Assembly (NCBI GenBank): GCA_029265715.1
Contig: JAJUGZ010000031.1
Location: 1-40,720, forward strand
DNA length: 40,720 bases
Direction: 5' to 3'
DNA from: Bacteroidota bacterium
GTDB taxonomy: Bacteria > Bacteroidota > Bacteroidia > Bacteroidales > Prolixibacteraceae
The first letter of the stretch is position 1, and the number at the start of each line of letters is the position of its first letter. A model generated the notes under the pieces. That model was not told the origin of the DNA and searched no databases. It saw only the letters and a list, made by a program, of their open reading frames with translations. Both the position numbers and the translations under genes were made by a program. Positions 7,248-14,960 of this stretch are shown one piece after another.

Positions 7248-7438
7248 GATGAAATAGCCATAAAAGCAGAAGCTTCTACCAACCGAAAATGTACAAATGG
7301 CTATTCGCTTCGCGGATTTCACTGCGTGGATCGTTGCTGCGCTCCGATTCGCAAGCTCAATTCCATACCGGTGCGAATTTTATTGAAAAGCAAAAGCTGT
7401 TACGAAAATTGTACGAACCAACATTGAAAATTTATACG
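7248..7438 (+). repeat. Palindromic intergenic repeat, interrupted A unit
   Basis: The left arm GATGAAATAGCCAT (7248-7261), inner stem AAGC/GCTT (7264-7275) and a right arm beginning ATGGCTATTC (7287-7296) are present. The last arm bases are then replaced by a GC-richer stretch of about 75 bases (7297-7372). After it the tail resumes (GTTACGAAAATTGTACGAA, then GAAAATTTATACG) and ends at the next unit. Total length is 191 bp rather than 135. Confidence 0.85.
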
Positions 7439-7584
7439 GATGAAGCGAACATGCCACGGTAACAAAATTTATGGTGGTGGCACCAAAGGCCATGTAAATA
7501 TTATTAGTAGAGAAGTTAATTTTCATGGCATGGAGTTCCATAAGTACACGCCTAAATTTCAATATTTTAACGACAATATTTACT
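7439..7584 (+). repeat. Palindromic intergenic repeat, C unit
   Basis: This 146-bp unit begins GATGAAGCGAACATGCCA (7439-7456), has a right arm TGGCATGGAGTTCCAT (7526-7541) and an inner hairpin GGTG/CACC (7473-7484), and ends TATTTACT before TATGAAATAGCCAT of the A unit. It is almost identical to the copy upstream of miaB. Confidence 0.9.
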
Positions 7585-7720
7585 TATGAAATAGCCATAA
7601 GAGCCATCGCTCATACAAACCGAAAATGTACAAATGGCTATTCCATCTCGTTGAGAAACTAGTTTGAAAAATAGAAATAGATACGAAAATTGCAAGAAAC
7701 AACTTTGAAAATTTGTACAG
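7585..7720 (+). repeat. Palindromic intergenic repeat, A unit, runs into the rlmH start
   Basis: The left arm TATGAAATAGCCAT (7585-7598) pairs with ATGGCTATTCCATC (7634-7647). The inner stem GAGC/GCTC (7601-7604 and 7609-7612) encloses CATC. The tail ends CAACTTTGAAAATTTGTACAG at 7720. Exactly 135 bases after the unit start, where another unit would open with GATGAAAT, the sequence is GATGAAAAT and the ATG is the rlmH start codon. Confidence 0.92.
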
Positions 7721-8194
7721 ATGAAAATACAGCTATTGGTAATCGGCAAGACTGATGAAGTTTATTTACGAGAGGGGTTGGATATTTTTCTGAACCGCAT
7801 TGTGCATTACATTCCGTTTGAAATGAGGGTATTACCTGATGTAAAAAACACCCGGAAGTTGTCGGAAGAGCAGCAAAAGGAGCGGGAAGGAGAGTTGATT
7901 GTTCAGCAGTTAGTTGCCGGAGATGAGTTGATCTTGCTCGATGAAAACGGGAAGGAATTTAGTTCGTCGGGTTTTGCACAGTTTTTGGAGAAGAAGATGG
8001 TTTCGGGAATAAAACGGGTGGTTTTTGTAATTGGCGGGCCGTATGGCTTTTCTGCGCAGGTTTATCAGCGGGCCAATGGTAAAGTAAGTTTGTCGAAAAT
8101 GACGTTTTCGCACCAGATGGTGAGGCTGATTTTTGCCGAGCAGCTTTACCGGGCTTTTACAATTATTAAAGGCGAACCGTATCATCATCCGTAA
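7721..8194 (+). CDS. rlmH: 23S rRNA m3-pseudouridine-1915 methyltransferase RlmH
   Basis: A 157-residue SPOUT-class methyltransferase that methylates pseudouridine 1915 in helix 69 of 23S rRNA on the assembled ribosome. The full family pattern is present: MKIQLLVIGKT at the start, LDENGKEFSSSGFA in the middle, the SAM-binding knot segment VFVIGGPYGFS, and the C-terminal MVRLIFAEQLYRAFTIIKG followed by EPYHHP. Length is standard. The ATG lies in the ATGAAA that follows the repeat tail, so the untranslated leader is made entirely of repeat sequence. A sensor kinase gene follows after 21 bases. Confidence 0.97.
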   Translation: MKIQLLVIGKTDEVYLREGLDIFLNRIVHYIPFEMRVLPDVKNTRKLSEEQQKEREGELIVQQLVAGDELILLDENGKEFSSSGFAQFLEKKMVSGIKRVVFVIGGPYGFSAQVYQRANGKVSLSKMTFSHQMVRLIFAEQLYRAFTIIKGEPYHHP

Positions 8195-8215
8195 AAAATC
8201 GCTACTTTTTCAGGC

Positions 8216-11200
8216 ATGAACGTTATCCGCAAATATTTATTTCTTCTCCTGGCTGTCGGGTTTCTGATCCCGGCATTGATTTCCGAACATACGTTGCTGA
8301 AAGGCCATCCGGAGAAGAAATTGATTGCCCGGTTCCAACTGGCACTTCATCGTCAGGAAGTTAAACTCAACAGTTATCTGGATTCGATTGAAGAGATCGT
8401 TTGTCAGGATTCGGTCGAAATGAACTATGCTTCGGTTTTGTCGGGGCTTAACAGGCTTTACGATAAGGATGGGTTGGGTTTTTTAGTTTTCAAGGGGCGG
8501 GAGCTGGTGTTTTGGTCGGATAACAGCTTCTCGTTTGCCGCCGGCGTTTTCAACCAGAATGGAGAAGAGGGGCTGTTGACTTTGTCGAACGGAATTTTTT
8601 TGGAGAAACGGCGGGTATGCCATAACAAATTAACTCTTGTTGGCCTGATCCGGCTAAAAAATAATTATTCGTACGAAAATCAATACCTTATTAATGAGTT
8701 TGTTTTCCCGTTTGATCTTCCATCGGGGTTCAAAATCGTTTCAGAAAGCCGGGAGGGGGCTTATCCCATAAACAACCTTCAGGGAGAACAGGTTTTTTCG
8801 ATATTTCCCGAAGGGGAAGTTCATTGCAATTACGCTCAGCTTTATTGGCCTGTTTCCCTGTATGTTGTTGCGATTGTAATGCTGCTGCTTTTTGTTTGCC
8901 GGCTATTCAGAGAGAAACGTGACGAACCATTTATCCTGAAAATGGTTGTTCTGGCGGCGGTGTTGTTCGCCGGTTATTGGGTCCATATTCTTTTTGGTAT
9001 TCCTTCTGTTTTCCGGGAGCTCGATTTTTTTGGCCCGAAATATTATGCCGTTTCCGACTGGCTGCCTTCGCTGGGCGACTTTTTTATTATCGCGGTCCTT
9101 TTTTTTGTGTGGAGCGTGTTATTTGTTGAGGAGTTGTCGCGGCTCGAGATTCGGGAAAAATCACAAATCATTGCTGCGTATATCTTTTCCGGTTTACTTT
9201 ACCAGATAGCCGGATTGCTGATCAATAACCTTGTTTTAAATAGCAACATCTCGTTTAAGCTTTATCAGATTGATGACATTGATAATTACAGTTTCAGCAG
9301 CTACCTGGCTATTGCCTTGATTTTGTATTCGATTTTTCAGATCAACCTGAAGGTGATTGACCGGACGGAACAATTTATCCGGCGCCGCCGGTTTCTGATC
9401 ATCCATTTCTGGGCTTTTGTATTTTTTGTTGTATTAACCTTTGTTTTTCGCGGCCCCTATTTTTTTCTGGTGCTCCTCTTTCTGATGGTGAATATGTTGC
9501 ACCAGGCTATCAGCGAGCTTCAGATAAAAAGATTATCGCTCTCGTATATGATTTTATTTATTGCGCTGTTTGCGGTCAGTACCCTGTTGCTGGTTTATCG
9601 TTCGGTTAAGCAACGCGACATTCAGACCCAGCGCTTGAAAGCTATCACTCTGAGCTCGGAACATGACCCGGTTGCCGAAGTTTTTTTACACCAGGTACAA
9701 CAACGCTTTAACGTGGATTCGGTTATCCCCAGTTTGTTGAGTCCTCCGTATGCAGACTTGGAAAATTATCTGACCCGGAATTATTTTAACGGGTATTTTC
9801 GCAAGTTTGACGTACAATATATTATTTGTACCGGGGCCGATAGCGTTCAAATAAACTCGGGAGACCGCTGGGAACCTTGTTTCCCGTATTTTGATGAAAT
9901 GATCCGTAAATCGGGGAACAAGATCCCGGGAACCAACTTTTACTACATTGATAACATGAACGGGCGGGTTACCTACTTTGGCCAGTTGCATTATCCGCTT
10001 TCAATTGAGGCTAACGGGATATCGGTTTTTATTGAACTCAGTTCGAGGTCGATCTCCGAAGGGATTGGGTTCCCGGAGTTGCTGATGGAGAAATCGATGA
10101 TTAAACCGCAGCGGTACAAGTACCTTTCGTATGCAAAATATTACAATAACGAGCTGGTAAACCGTTCAGGCGATTATCCCTATAATTACTATATCCATTC
10201 GTACCGGGTCGATGCCCGCGATGATGAGTTTGTCCTGAGATCGTGGGATGGGTACAATCATTTGATCCATAATCTGGGTCAAAATAATTATATTATTGTC
10301 AGCAGCCGTATGATCACTTTTGGCGATTACCTGATTTCGTTTCCCTACCTGTTTGTTTTCTTTTTTCTTTTTGTACTGACCGTGGTTTTTTTTGGAAATT
10401 CATCGTTTCGGCGTCTGGCTTTGTCGCGCGATTTGCGTTTCAAGATTCAGGCATCCATCATTTCGGTTGTTTTGGTTTCGCTTTTGTTTGTTGCCAGCGG
10501 GACTATTTTTTACAATATTCAGGAATATAAAAGCCGGCATCAGGAAGATCTGAATGAAAAGATGAAATCGATCTCCGAAGAGATCCAGATGCGGTTAATG
10601 GATGTGGAACGGGTTACCCCCGAAATACAGAGCTGGTTGTACGACGAGCTGGTCCGGATGTCGAATATTTTCAGGACCGATATCAATATTTATGGATCGA
10701 ACGGAGAATTGGTTGCCACTTCCCGGCCTGAAATCCTGCAACGCGGGATCCTTTCGCCACAAATGGATGCCGAAGCCTATTACGAGCTGTCAGAGAACTT
10801 CCAGACGAACTATGTGCAACCGGAAAACATTGGTAAACTGTCGTACCTCTCGGCTTATGAACCCATTTTGAATAGTCGCGGCGAATACCTTGGTTTTCTG
10901 AACCTGCCGTATTTTATCCGCGAAGATGAGTTGAAGCAGGAGATATCGACTTTTATCGTGGCGTTTATCAACTTGTACGTGCTGCTTTTCCTGGCGAGTG
11001 TTATTGTGGCCTTGTTGCTTTCGAACCAGATTACCAGACCATTGAGTTTGATCCGCGACAAGTTGAGCAGCATTCAACTGGGGAAGAAAAATGAACCAAT
11101 CAATTACAAAGGGCAGGACGAAATTGGATCGCTGGTTAAGGAGTATAACCGCAAAGTAGAAGAACTGGCCGAAAGCGCCGAACTGCTTGCCCGATCCGAA

Positions 11201-11887
11201 CGGGAATCGGCCTGGAGGGAGATGGCTAAACAAATTGCGCACGAGATTAAAAATCCGCTTACTCCCATGAAGTTGAATATTCAATATTTGCAAAAAGCGA
11301 AAGAGGAGGGGAGCGAGCATTACGACGAATTCTTCAAACGGGTGACCAAAACATTGATCGAACAAATTGATACGCTTTCGGAAATTGCAACCGAGTTTTC
11401 AAACTTCGCCAAAATTCCTACGGCGAAGAATGAAGTCTTCAATCTGGTTGATATTCTGGAAAAAATAAGCGATTTATTTGAACCAACCAAAAAAGTGCGT
11501 TTTGTGCTCGAACGAAACGGGCTGCGAAATGTTCCGGTATTTGCCGACAAAGAGCAGTTCTCGAGGGCGATACTGAATTTGGTTAAGAATGCAATTCAGG
11601 CCATTCCGGTTAACCGGAAAGGAGAAGTAAAGGTTAAACTCGAATGCGACGGGGCAAAAGCCGTTGTAGCGGTAGCCGACAACGGGAGCGGTATTAGCGA
11701 CGAGTTGCGGGAACAGCTCTTTCAACCGAATTTCACAACCAAAACCAGCGGAATGGGGTTGGGACTGGCAATTGTAAAAAATATCGTTGACAACTTTGGA
11801 GGGAATATCTGGTATGAAACCGAGCTTCAGAAAGGGACCACGTTTTATGTGGAAATCCCGGTTTGTGATTCAGGTACGGTGAATTAG
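8216..11887 (+). CDS. Large multi-domain sensor histidine kinase, NtrY-like core
   Basis: A 1223-residue membrane histidine kinase. One N-terminal helix (residues 5-22) and an extracytoplasmic domain (about 25-205) precede a block of roughly eight membrane helices (about 207-475). A second extracytoplasmic domain (about 480-705), two more helices (about 710-770), a third sensor-like domain (about 780-905) and a helix (about 908-935) lead to a HAMP linker. The catalytic core has the H-box HEIKNPLTPMKL with phospho-acceptor His1009, the N-box LVKNAIQAIP with Asn1125, the G1 box VADNGSGIS, and the G2 region TSGMGLGLAIVKNIV. The HEIKNPLTPM form is typical of NtrY-type kinases. No partner response regulator is adjacent. 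The stimulus is unknown. Confidence 0.88.
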   Translation: MNVIRKYLFLLLAVGFLIPALISEHTLLKGHPEKKLIARFQLALHRQEVKLNSYLDSIEEIVCQDSVEMNYASVLSGLNRLYDKDGLGFLVFKGRELVFWSDNSFSFAAGVFNQNGEEGLLTLSNGIFLEKRRVCHNKLTLVGLIRLKNNYSYENQYLINEFVFPFDLPSGFKIVSESREGAYPINNLQGEQVFSIFPEGEVHCNYAQLYWPVSLYVVAIVMLLLFVCRLFREKRDEPFILKMVVLAAVLFAGYWVHILFGIPSVFRELDFFGPKYYAVSDWLPSLGDFFIIAVLFFVWSVLFVEELSRLEIREKSQIIAAYIFSGLLYQIAGLLINNLVLNSNISFKLYQIDDIDNYSFSSYLAIALILYSIFQINLKVIDRTEQFIRRRRFLIIHFWAFVFFVVLTFVFRGPYFFLVLLFLMVNMLHQAISELQIKRLSLSYMILFIALFAVSTLLLVYRSVKQRDIQTQRLKAITLSSEHDPVAEVFLHQVQQRFNVDSVIPSLLSPPYADLENYLTRNYFNGYFRKFDVQYIICTGADSVQINSGDRWEPCFPYFDEMIRKSGNKIPGTNFYYIDNMNGRVTYFGQLHYPLSIEANGISVFIELSSRSISEGIGFPELLMEKSMIKPQRYKYLSYAKYYNNELVNRSGDYPYNYYIHSYRVDARDDEFVLRSWDGYNHLIHNLGQNNYIIVSSRMITFGDYLISFPYLFVFFFLFVLTVVFFGNSSFRRLALSRDLRFKIQASIISVVLVSLLFVASGTIFYNIQEYKSRHQEDLNEKMKSISEEIQMRLMDVERVTPEIQSWLYDELVRMSNIFRTDINIYGSNGELVATSRPEILQRGILSPQMDAEAYYELSENFQTNYVQPENIGKLSYLSAYEPILNSRGEYLGFLNLPYFIREDELKQEISTFIVAFINLYVLLFLASVIVALLLSNQITRPLSLIRDKLSSIQLGKKNEPINYKGQDEIGSLVKEYNRKVEELAESAELLARSERESAWREMAKQIAHEIKNPLTPMKLNIQYLQKAKEEGSEHYDEFFKRVTKTLIEQIDTLSEIATEFSNFAKIPTAKNEVFNLVDILEKISDLFEPTKKVRFVLERNGLRNVPVFADKEQFSRAILNLVKNAIQAIPVNRKGEVKVKLECDGAKAVVAVADNGSGISDELREQLFQPNFTTKTSGMGLGLAIVKNIVDNFGGNIWYETELQKGTTFYVEIPVCDSGTVN

Positions 11888-11951
11888 GATTGTTCGGATT
11901 TTCCCGGCATGAGTGTTTTTTTAATACGTATCACTAATAAATAATTTGGTT

Positions 11952-12947
11952 ATGGAGTACAGGAAAATAGGCGATTCAGATTTGAGTTTATCTGTCGTAA
12001 CATTTGGGGCATGGGCTGCCGGAGGCTGGATGTGGGGCGGAACCGAGCGTTCGGAAGCAGTGAAAGCCATTCGGGCGGCTTACGATCAGGGAGTTACTTC
12101 GATCGATACAGCTCCCGCATACGGACAGGGGACCAGCGAGGAAATTGTGGGCGAGGCCATCAAAGGGATCCCGCGAGACAACGTGCAGATATTAACCAAA
12201 TTCGGGTTAAGCTGGACTGGGACCCAGGGGCAGTTTTTCTTTAAAAGTGAGGATAACCAGGGAAATCCGATCGATATGTATCGTTACGCCGGAAGGCAAC
12301 GTGTCATTCAGGAATGTGAAGACAGCCTGCGCCGGTTGGGAACTGATTACATCGATCTGTTGCAGATACACTGGCCCGACCCGACTACGCCGGTGCAGGA
12401 AACCATGGAGGCCGTTGCCCGGCTGATTAAAGAGGGAAAAGTTCGTTATGCCGGGGTTTGCAATTACGATGTCGAGCTGATGAAAGAGGCAGGCAAATAC
12501 GTTCATCTGGTTTCCGATCAGGTTCCGTATAGCATGTTGCGGCGCGACATTGAGCAGGATCTGGTCCCGTATCTGATTGAAAATAACCAATCGGTTTTAG
12601 CTTATAGCCCTTTGCAGCGGGGATTACTTTCCGGAAAAATTAAGCCGGGACATGTTTTTGCCCATGGAGACACCCGCGCCGGGCTGGCTTATTATTCCGA
12701 TAAAAACATTGAACTCACCAATGCATTTCTGGCTAAAATAAAACCGTTGGCCGAAGCAAAGAATGCGACATTAAGCCAGTTGGTTGTCCGATGGACGGTT
12801 GAGCAGCCCGGCATCACCATCGCGTTGGTTGGGGCGCGTAATGCCGATCAGGCAATCCAGAATGCCAAAGCCGGCGAGCTAAAACTGACCCCGCAGGAAA
12901 TTCAGTTTATTTCCGGGGAATTGGCAAAATTGAAATTAGAGATATAA
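11952..12947 (+). CDS. Aldo/keto reductase
   Basis: A 331-residue NAD(P)H-dependent oxidoreductase of the aldo/keto reductase superfamily, closest in pattern to the YhdN/general stress protein 69 group. The catalytic tetrad is visible: Asp52 and Tyr57 in SIDTAPAYGQG, Lys83 in ILTKFG, and His140 in LLQIHWPDP. The cofactor end is marked by LVGARNADQAIQNA near residue 295. The ATG at 11952 is chosen; a TTG two codons upstream is also in frame. It follows the kinase by 64 bases and precedes the MBL hydrolase. The substrate cannot be inferred. Confidence 0.92.
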   Translation: MEYRKIGDSDLSLSVVTFGAWAAGGWMWGGTERSEAVKAIRAAYDQGVTSIDTAPAYGQGTSEEIVGEAIKGIPRDNVQILTKFGLSWTGTQGQFFFKSEDNQGNPIDMYRYAGRQRVIQECEDSLRRLGTDYIDLLQIHWPDPTTPVQETMEAVARLIKEGKVRYAGVCNYDVELMKEAGKYVHLVSDQVPYSMLRRDIEQDLVPYLIENNQSVLAYSPLQRGLLSGKIKPGHVFAHGDTRAGLAYYSDKNIELTNAFLAKIKPLAEAKNATLSQLVVRWTVEQPGITIALVGARNADQAIQNAKAGELKLTPQEIQFISGELAKLKLEI

Positions 12948-12997
12948 ACGGATGGGGAAATTTCGATTTTCGAATTGAAGCTCTCTTTTTTTTGCAC

Positions 12998-13783
12998 ATG
13001 GAGAAACTCAAACTGACCATATTAAACGATAACATTGCCGGGCGCAATTGCCGGGCCGAACATGGGCTTTCATTTTTGGTTGAGGCCGACCAGCAATTTT
13101 TGTTTGACACAGGTTCGTCGGATCTGATCTTCTACAACGCCGAAAAACTGGGCATTGATTTACATCAGGTCGAAACCATCGTTTTGAGCCACGGGCACGA
13201 TGACCATACCGGTGGTTTATATGCATTTAACGGCCAAACCTTGGTGTGCCATCCGGAGACATTTGCCCGGAGGTTCCGGAAACAAAACGGGACAGCCCTG
13301 GGTATTCGGGTAAGTCTGGTTGAGGCGCAGCAGAAGTTTAAGCTTCGGATGTCGAAAGAGCCGTTGAGGCTTTCGGCGCAGGTGTGGTTTTTGGGCGAGA
13401 TTCCGCGGAATAATTCGTTTGAAAGTCAGCAAACGGCTTTTCGGTTCGAAGATGGGACCGACGATTTTATCCCCGATGATTCGGGGCTGGCCGTTCTAAC
13501 CGACCGGGGGGTGGTTGTTATCTCCGGATGCGCCCATTCCGGAATTTGCAACATGACAGAACATGCACTCGGGGTTACCGGAGAAACGCGGGTACTGGCT
13601 GTTGTGGGCGGTTTTCATCTTCAGAAGAACGATGAAGTGACCCGGCAAACCATTGCACGGTTGCAAGAACTGGGCGTCGGACAGGCGATCCCGTCGCATT
13701 GTACCGCTTTCGAAGCGCAGGCCGCCTTTTACCAGATTTTCCCGTTCGAACCGCTTAAAAGCGGGAATGTGCTTTATTTCTGA
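12998..13783 (+). CDS. MBL-fold metal-dependent hydrolase (COG1237-like)
   Basis: A 261-residue metallo-beta-lactamase-fold protein. The metal motif HxHxDH is complete (His65, His67, Asp69, His70 in LSHGHDDHTGG), and ISGCAHSGICNM and VVGGFHL supply the later ligands. Cys-Ala-His-Ser-Gly-Ile is the signature of the subgroup related to archaeal dihydropterin-ribofuranosylaminobenzene phosphate synthase, which in bacteria has no settled function. The ATG at 12998 is used; an upstream TTG is also in frame. There is a 50-base gap after the aldo/keto reductase and no terminator between, so the two may be cotranscribed. Confidence 0.87.
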   Translation: MEKLKLTILNDNIAGRNCRAEHGLSFLVEADQQFLFDTGSSDLIFYNAEKLGIDLHQVETIVLSHGHDDHTGGLYAFNGQTLVCHPETFARRFRKQNGTALGIRVSLVEAQQKFKLRMSKEPLRLSAQVWFLGEIPRNNSFESQQTAFRFEDGTDDFIPDDSGLAVLTDRGVVVISGCAHSGICNMTEHALGVTGETRVLAVVGGFHLQKNDEVTRQTIARLQELGVGQAIPSHCTAFEAQAAFYQIFPFEPLKSGNVLYF

Positions 13784-13864
13784 TTTTATTTGCAGAAATT
13801 CAACGATGGAAAGTGAAACCGCCTGCAAAATTTTATATTTGTTACAGAACTAAAACTGAACAAG

Positions 13865-14383
13865 ATGAAACGAACAGAATGGTCCATCCGGTTGATCCCA
13901 TATCAACTAACCGAAACCGTTGTGATCTTGCTGGCAACGATGTTGTTGCCATTGCTGGTCCATCTGTTGCCCGATTTGAATGACCAGCCCATGGGGAAAA
14001 TCTTACTTCCGGTATTCTGGGCGCCGATGGTTGCTGTTTATTTTTTCCGCAGGCATGTGGCGATTATTGCCGGGATTTTTGCCCCGTTGTTCAATTTTTT
14101 GTTGCTTGGGCGTCCGGATCCGGATATGGTTTTGCTGCTTAGTTTCGAGGTTGTTGTTTTTGTGCTGCTGCTCGATGCCCTGAGGCGGGTGAAATTTATG
14201 CAGTATCTGGCTGTCGCCGTTTCGTATATCGTGGCTGCCGCTTTTGCATTGCTGTTGATGTTTGTCTTGGGGAGCCTGTCAAATCCAATCGGTATGTGGA
14301 TCAGTTCGATGCAGGTTGCTGTTCCCGGAATTGGGCTGATGGTGTTGGCTAATCTGCTAATCTTGAGATTACAAAGAAAATAG
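13865..14383 (+). CDS. Small polytopic membrane protein, ECF S-component-like
   Basis: A 172-residue very hydrophobic protein with about five membrane helices: LTETVVILLATMLLPLLVHL, the GKILLPVFWAPMVAVYFF region, VAIIAGIFAPLFNFLLLG, MVLLLSFEVVVFVLLLDAL and a long C-terminal pair. The size, the helix pattern and the GIFAPLFNFLLLGRPDP segment suggest a substrate-binding S component of an energy-coupling factor transporter, but no vitamin-specific motif is recognisable and no EcfA/EcfT gene is adjacent. Treat the transporter assignment as an inference from topology. Confidence 0.6.
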   Translation: MKRTEWSIRLIPYQLTETVVILLATMLLPLLVHLLPDLNDQPMGKILLPVFWAPMVAVYFFRRHVAIIAGIFAPLFNFLLLGRPDPDMVLLLSFEVVVFVLLLDALRRVKFMQYLAVAVSYIVAAAFALLLMFVLGSLSNPIGMWISSMQVAVPGIGLMVLANLLILRLQRK

Positions 14384-14470
14384 TTTTTAGAATAACCCGG
14401 GTGTGGTCAGGAGTATGGTTTTTATTTATTGACCCTGACTATGCTTGTTGTTTGTTGATAAGACATACGA

Positions 14471-14872
14471 ATGATGGTTCCTTTATCGTTTCCCGAAATA
14501 ACCGCCCGGTTGAAATCGTTGAAATTACCCGCGTTTGATTTGATTTTGGGCATTGGTACCGGCGGAATTGTTCCCGCCAGTTTAGTCGCATTTCATCTGG
14601 ATTGCGAGATGAAGGTCCTGACGTTAAACTATCGCGACGAAACCAATACGCCCCGGCACGAAAATCCGGTACTCATTCAGTTTCCCGATTTGGGCGATTG
14701 GAAAGACAAGCGTATCCTGCTGGTTGATGATGTTTCGGTCTCAGGGAAAACACTGACCGAAGCCAGACGATTGCTCGACGGGTTCCACGTTCAGACGCTG
14801 ACTCTGAAGGGACATGCCGATTTTGTGCTTTTCCCCGAGATTAAGGATTGTGTAAAATGGCCCTGGAAGTAA
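14471..14872 (+). CDS. Phosphoribosyltransferase-domain protein
   Basis: A 133-residue type I phosphoribosyltransferase fold. The PRPP-binding signature ILLVDDVSVSGKT is intact near residues 82-94, and the preceding loop DLILGIGTGGIVPASLVA and the strand MKVLTLNYRDE fit the family. It is shorter than purine PRTases and lacks their C-terminal hood, resembling small stand-alone PRT proteins (Gpt/ComF-like) whose base specificity is undefined. Two ATG codons open the frame; the first is used. It stands between a membrane protein and the TMTC-like gene with no obvious functional link. Confidence 0.78.
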   Translation: MMVPLSFPEITARLKSLKLPAFDLILGIGTGGIVPASLVAFHLDCEMKVLTLNYRDETNTPRHENPVLIQFPDLGDWKDKRILLVDDVSVSGKTLTEARRLLDGFHVQTLTLKGHADFVLFPEIKDCVKWPWK

Positions 14873-14960
14873 TTTGCCGGCACTGAATTGCATGAGCTGG
14901 TATGATTTGTGGATTTAGTTAACTACATTTCGGGGTTTGATCGTTTAACTGAATTGATCC

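Noticed and set aside
7380-7562. Minus-strand frame in the C unit, also seen at 3926-4144
   Set aside because: Both frames follow the repeat. The two copies differ by a 3-base indel and few substitutions, too little to judge selection on a protein, and the start contexts differ.
7069-7720. CRISPR array
   Set aside because: Units are long, of several classes, and palindromic with similar loops. There are no short identical repeats with unique spacers and no cas genes.
7069-7720. Integron attC sites
   Set aside because: The palindromes and asymmetry are reminiscent, but there are no GTTRRRY/RYYYAAC boxes in the right places, flanking genes are housekeeping, and no integrase is present. The idea of strand-marking asymmetry is kept as a finding.
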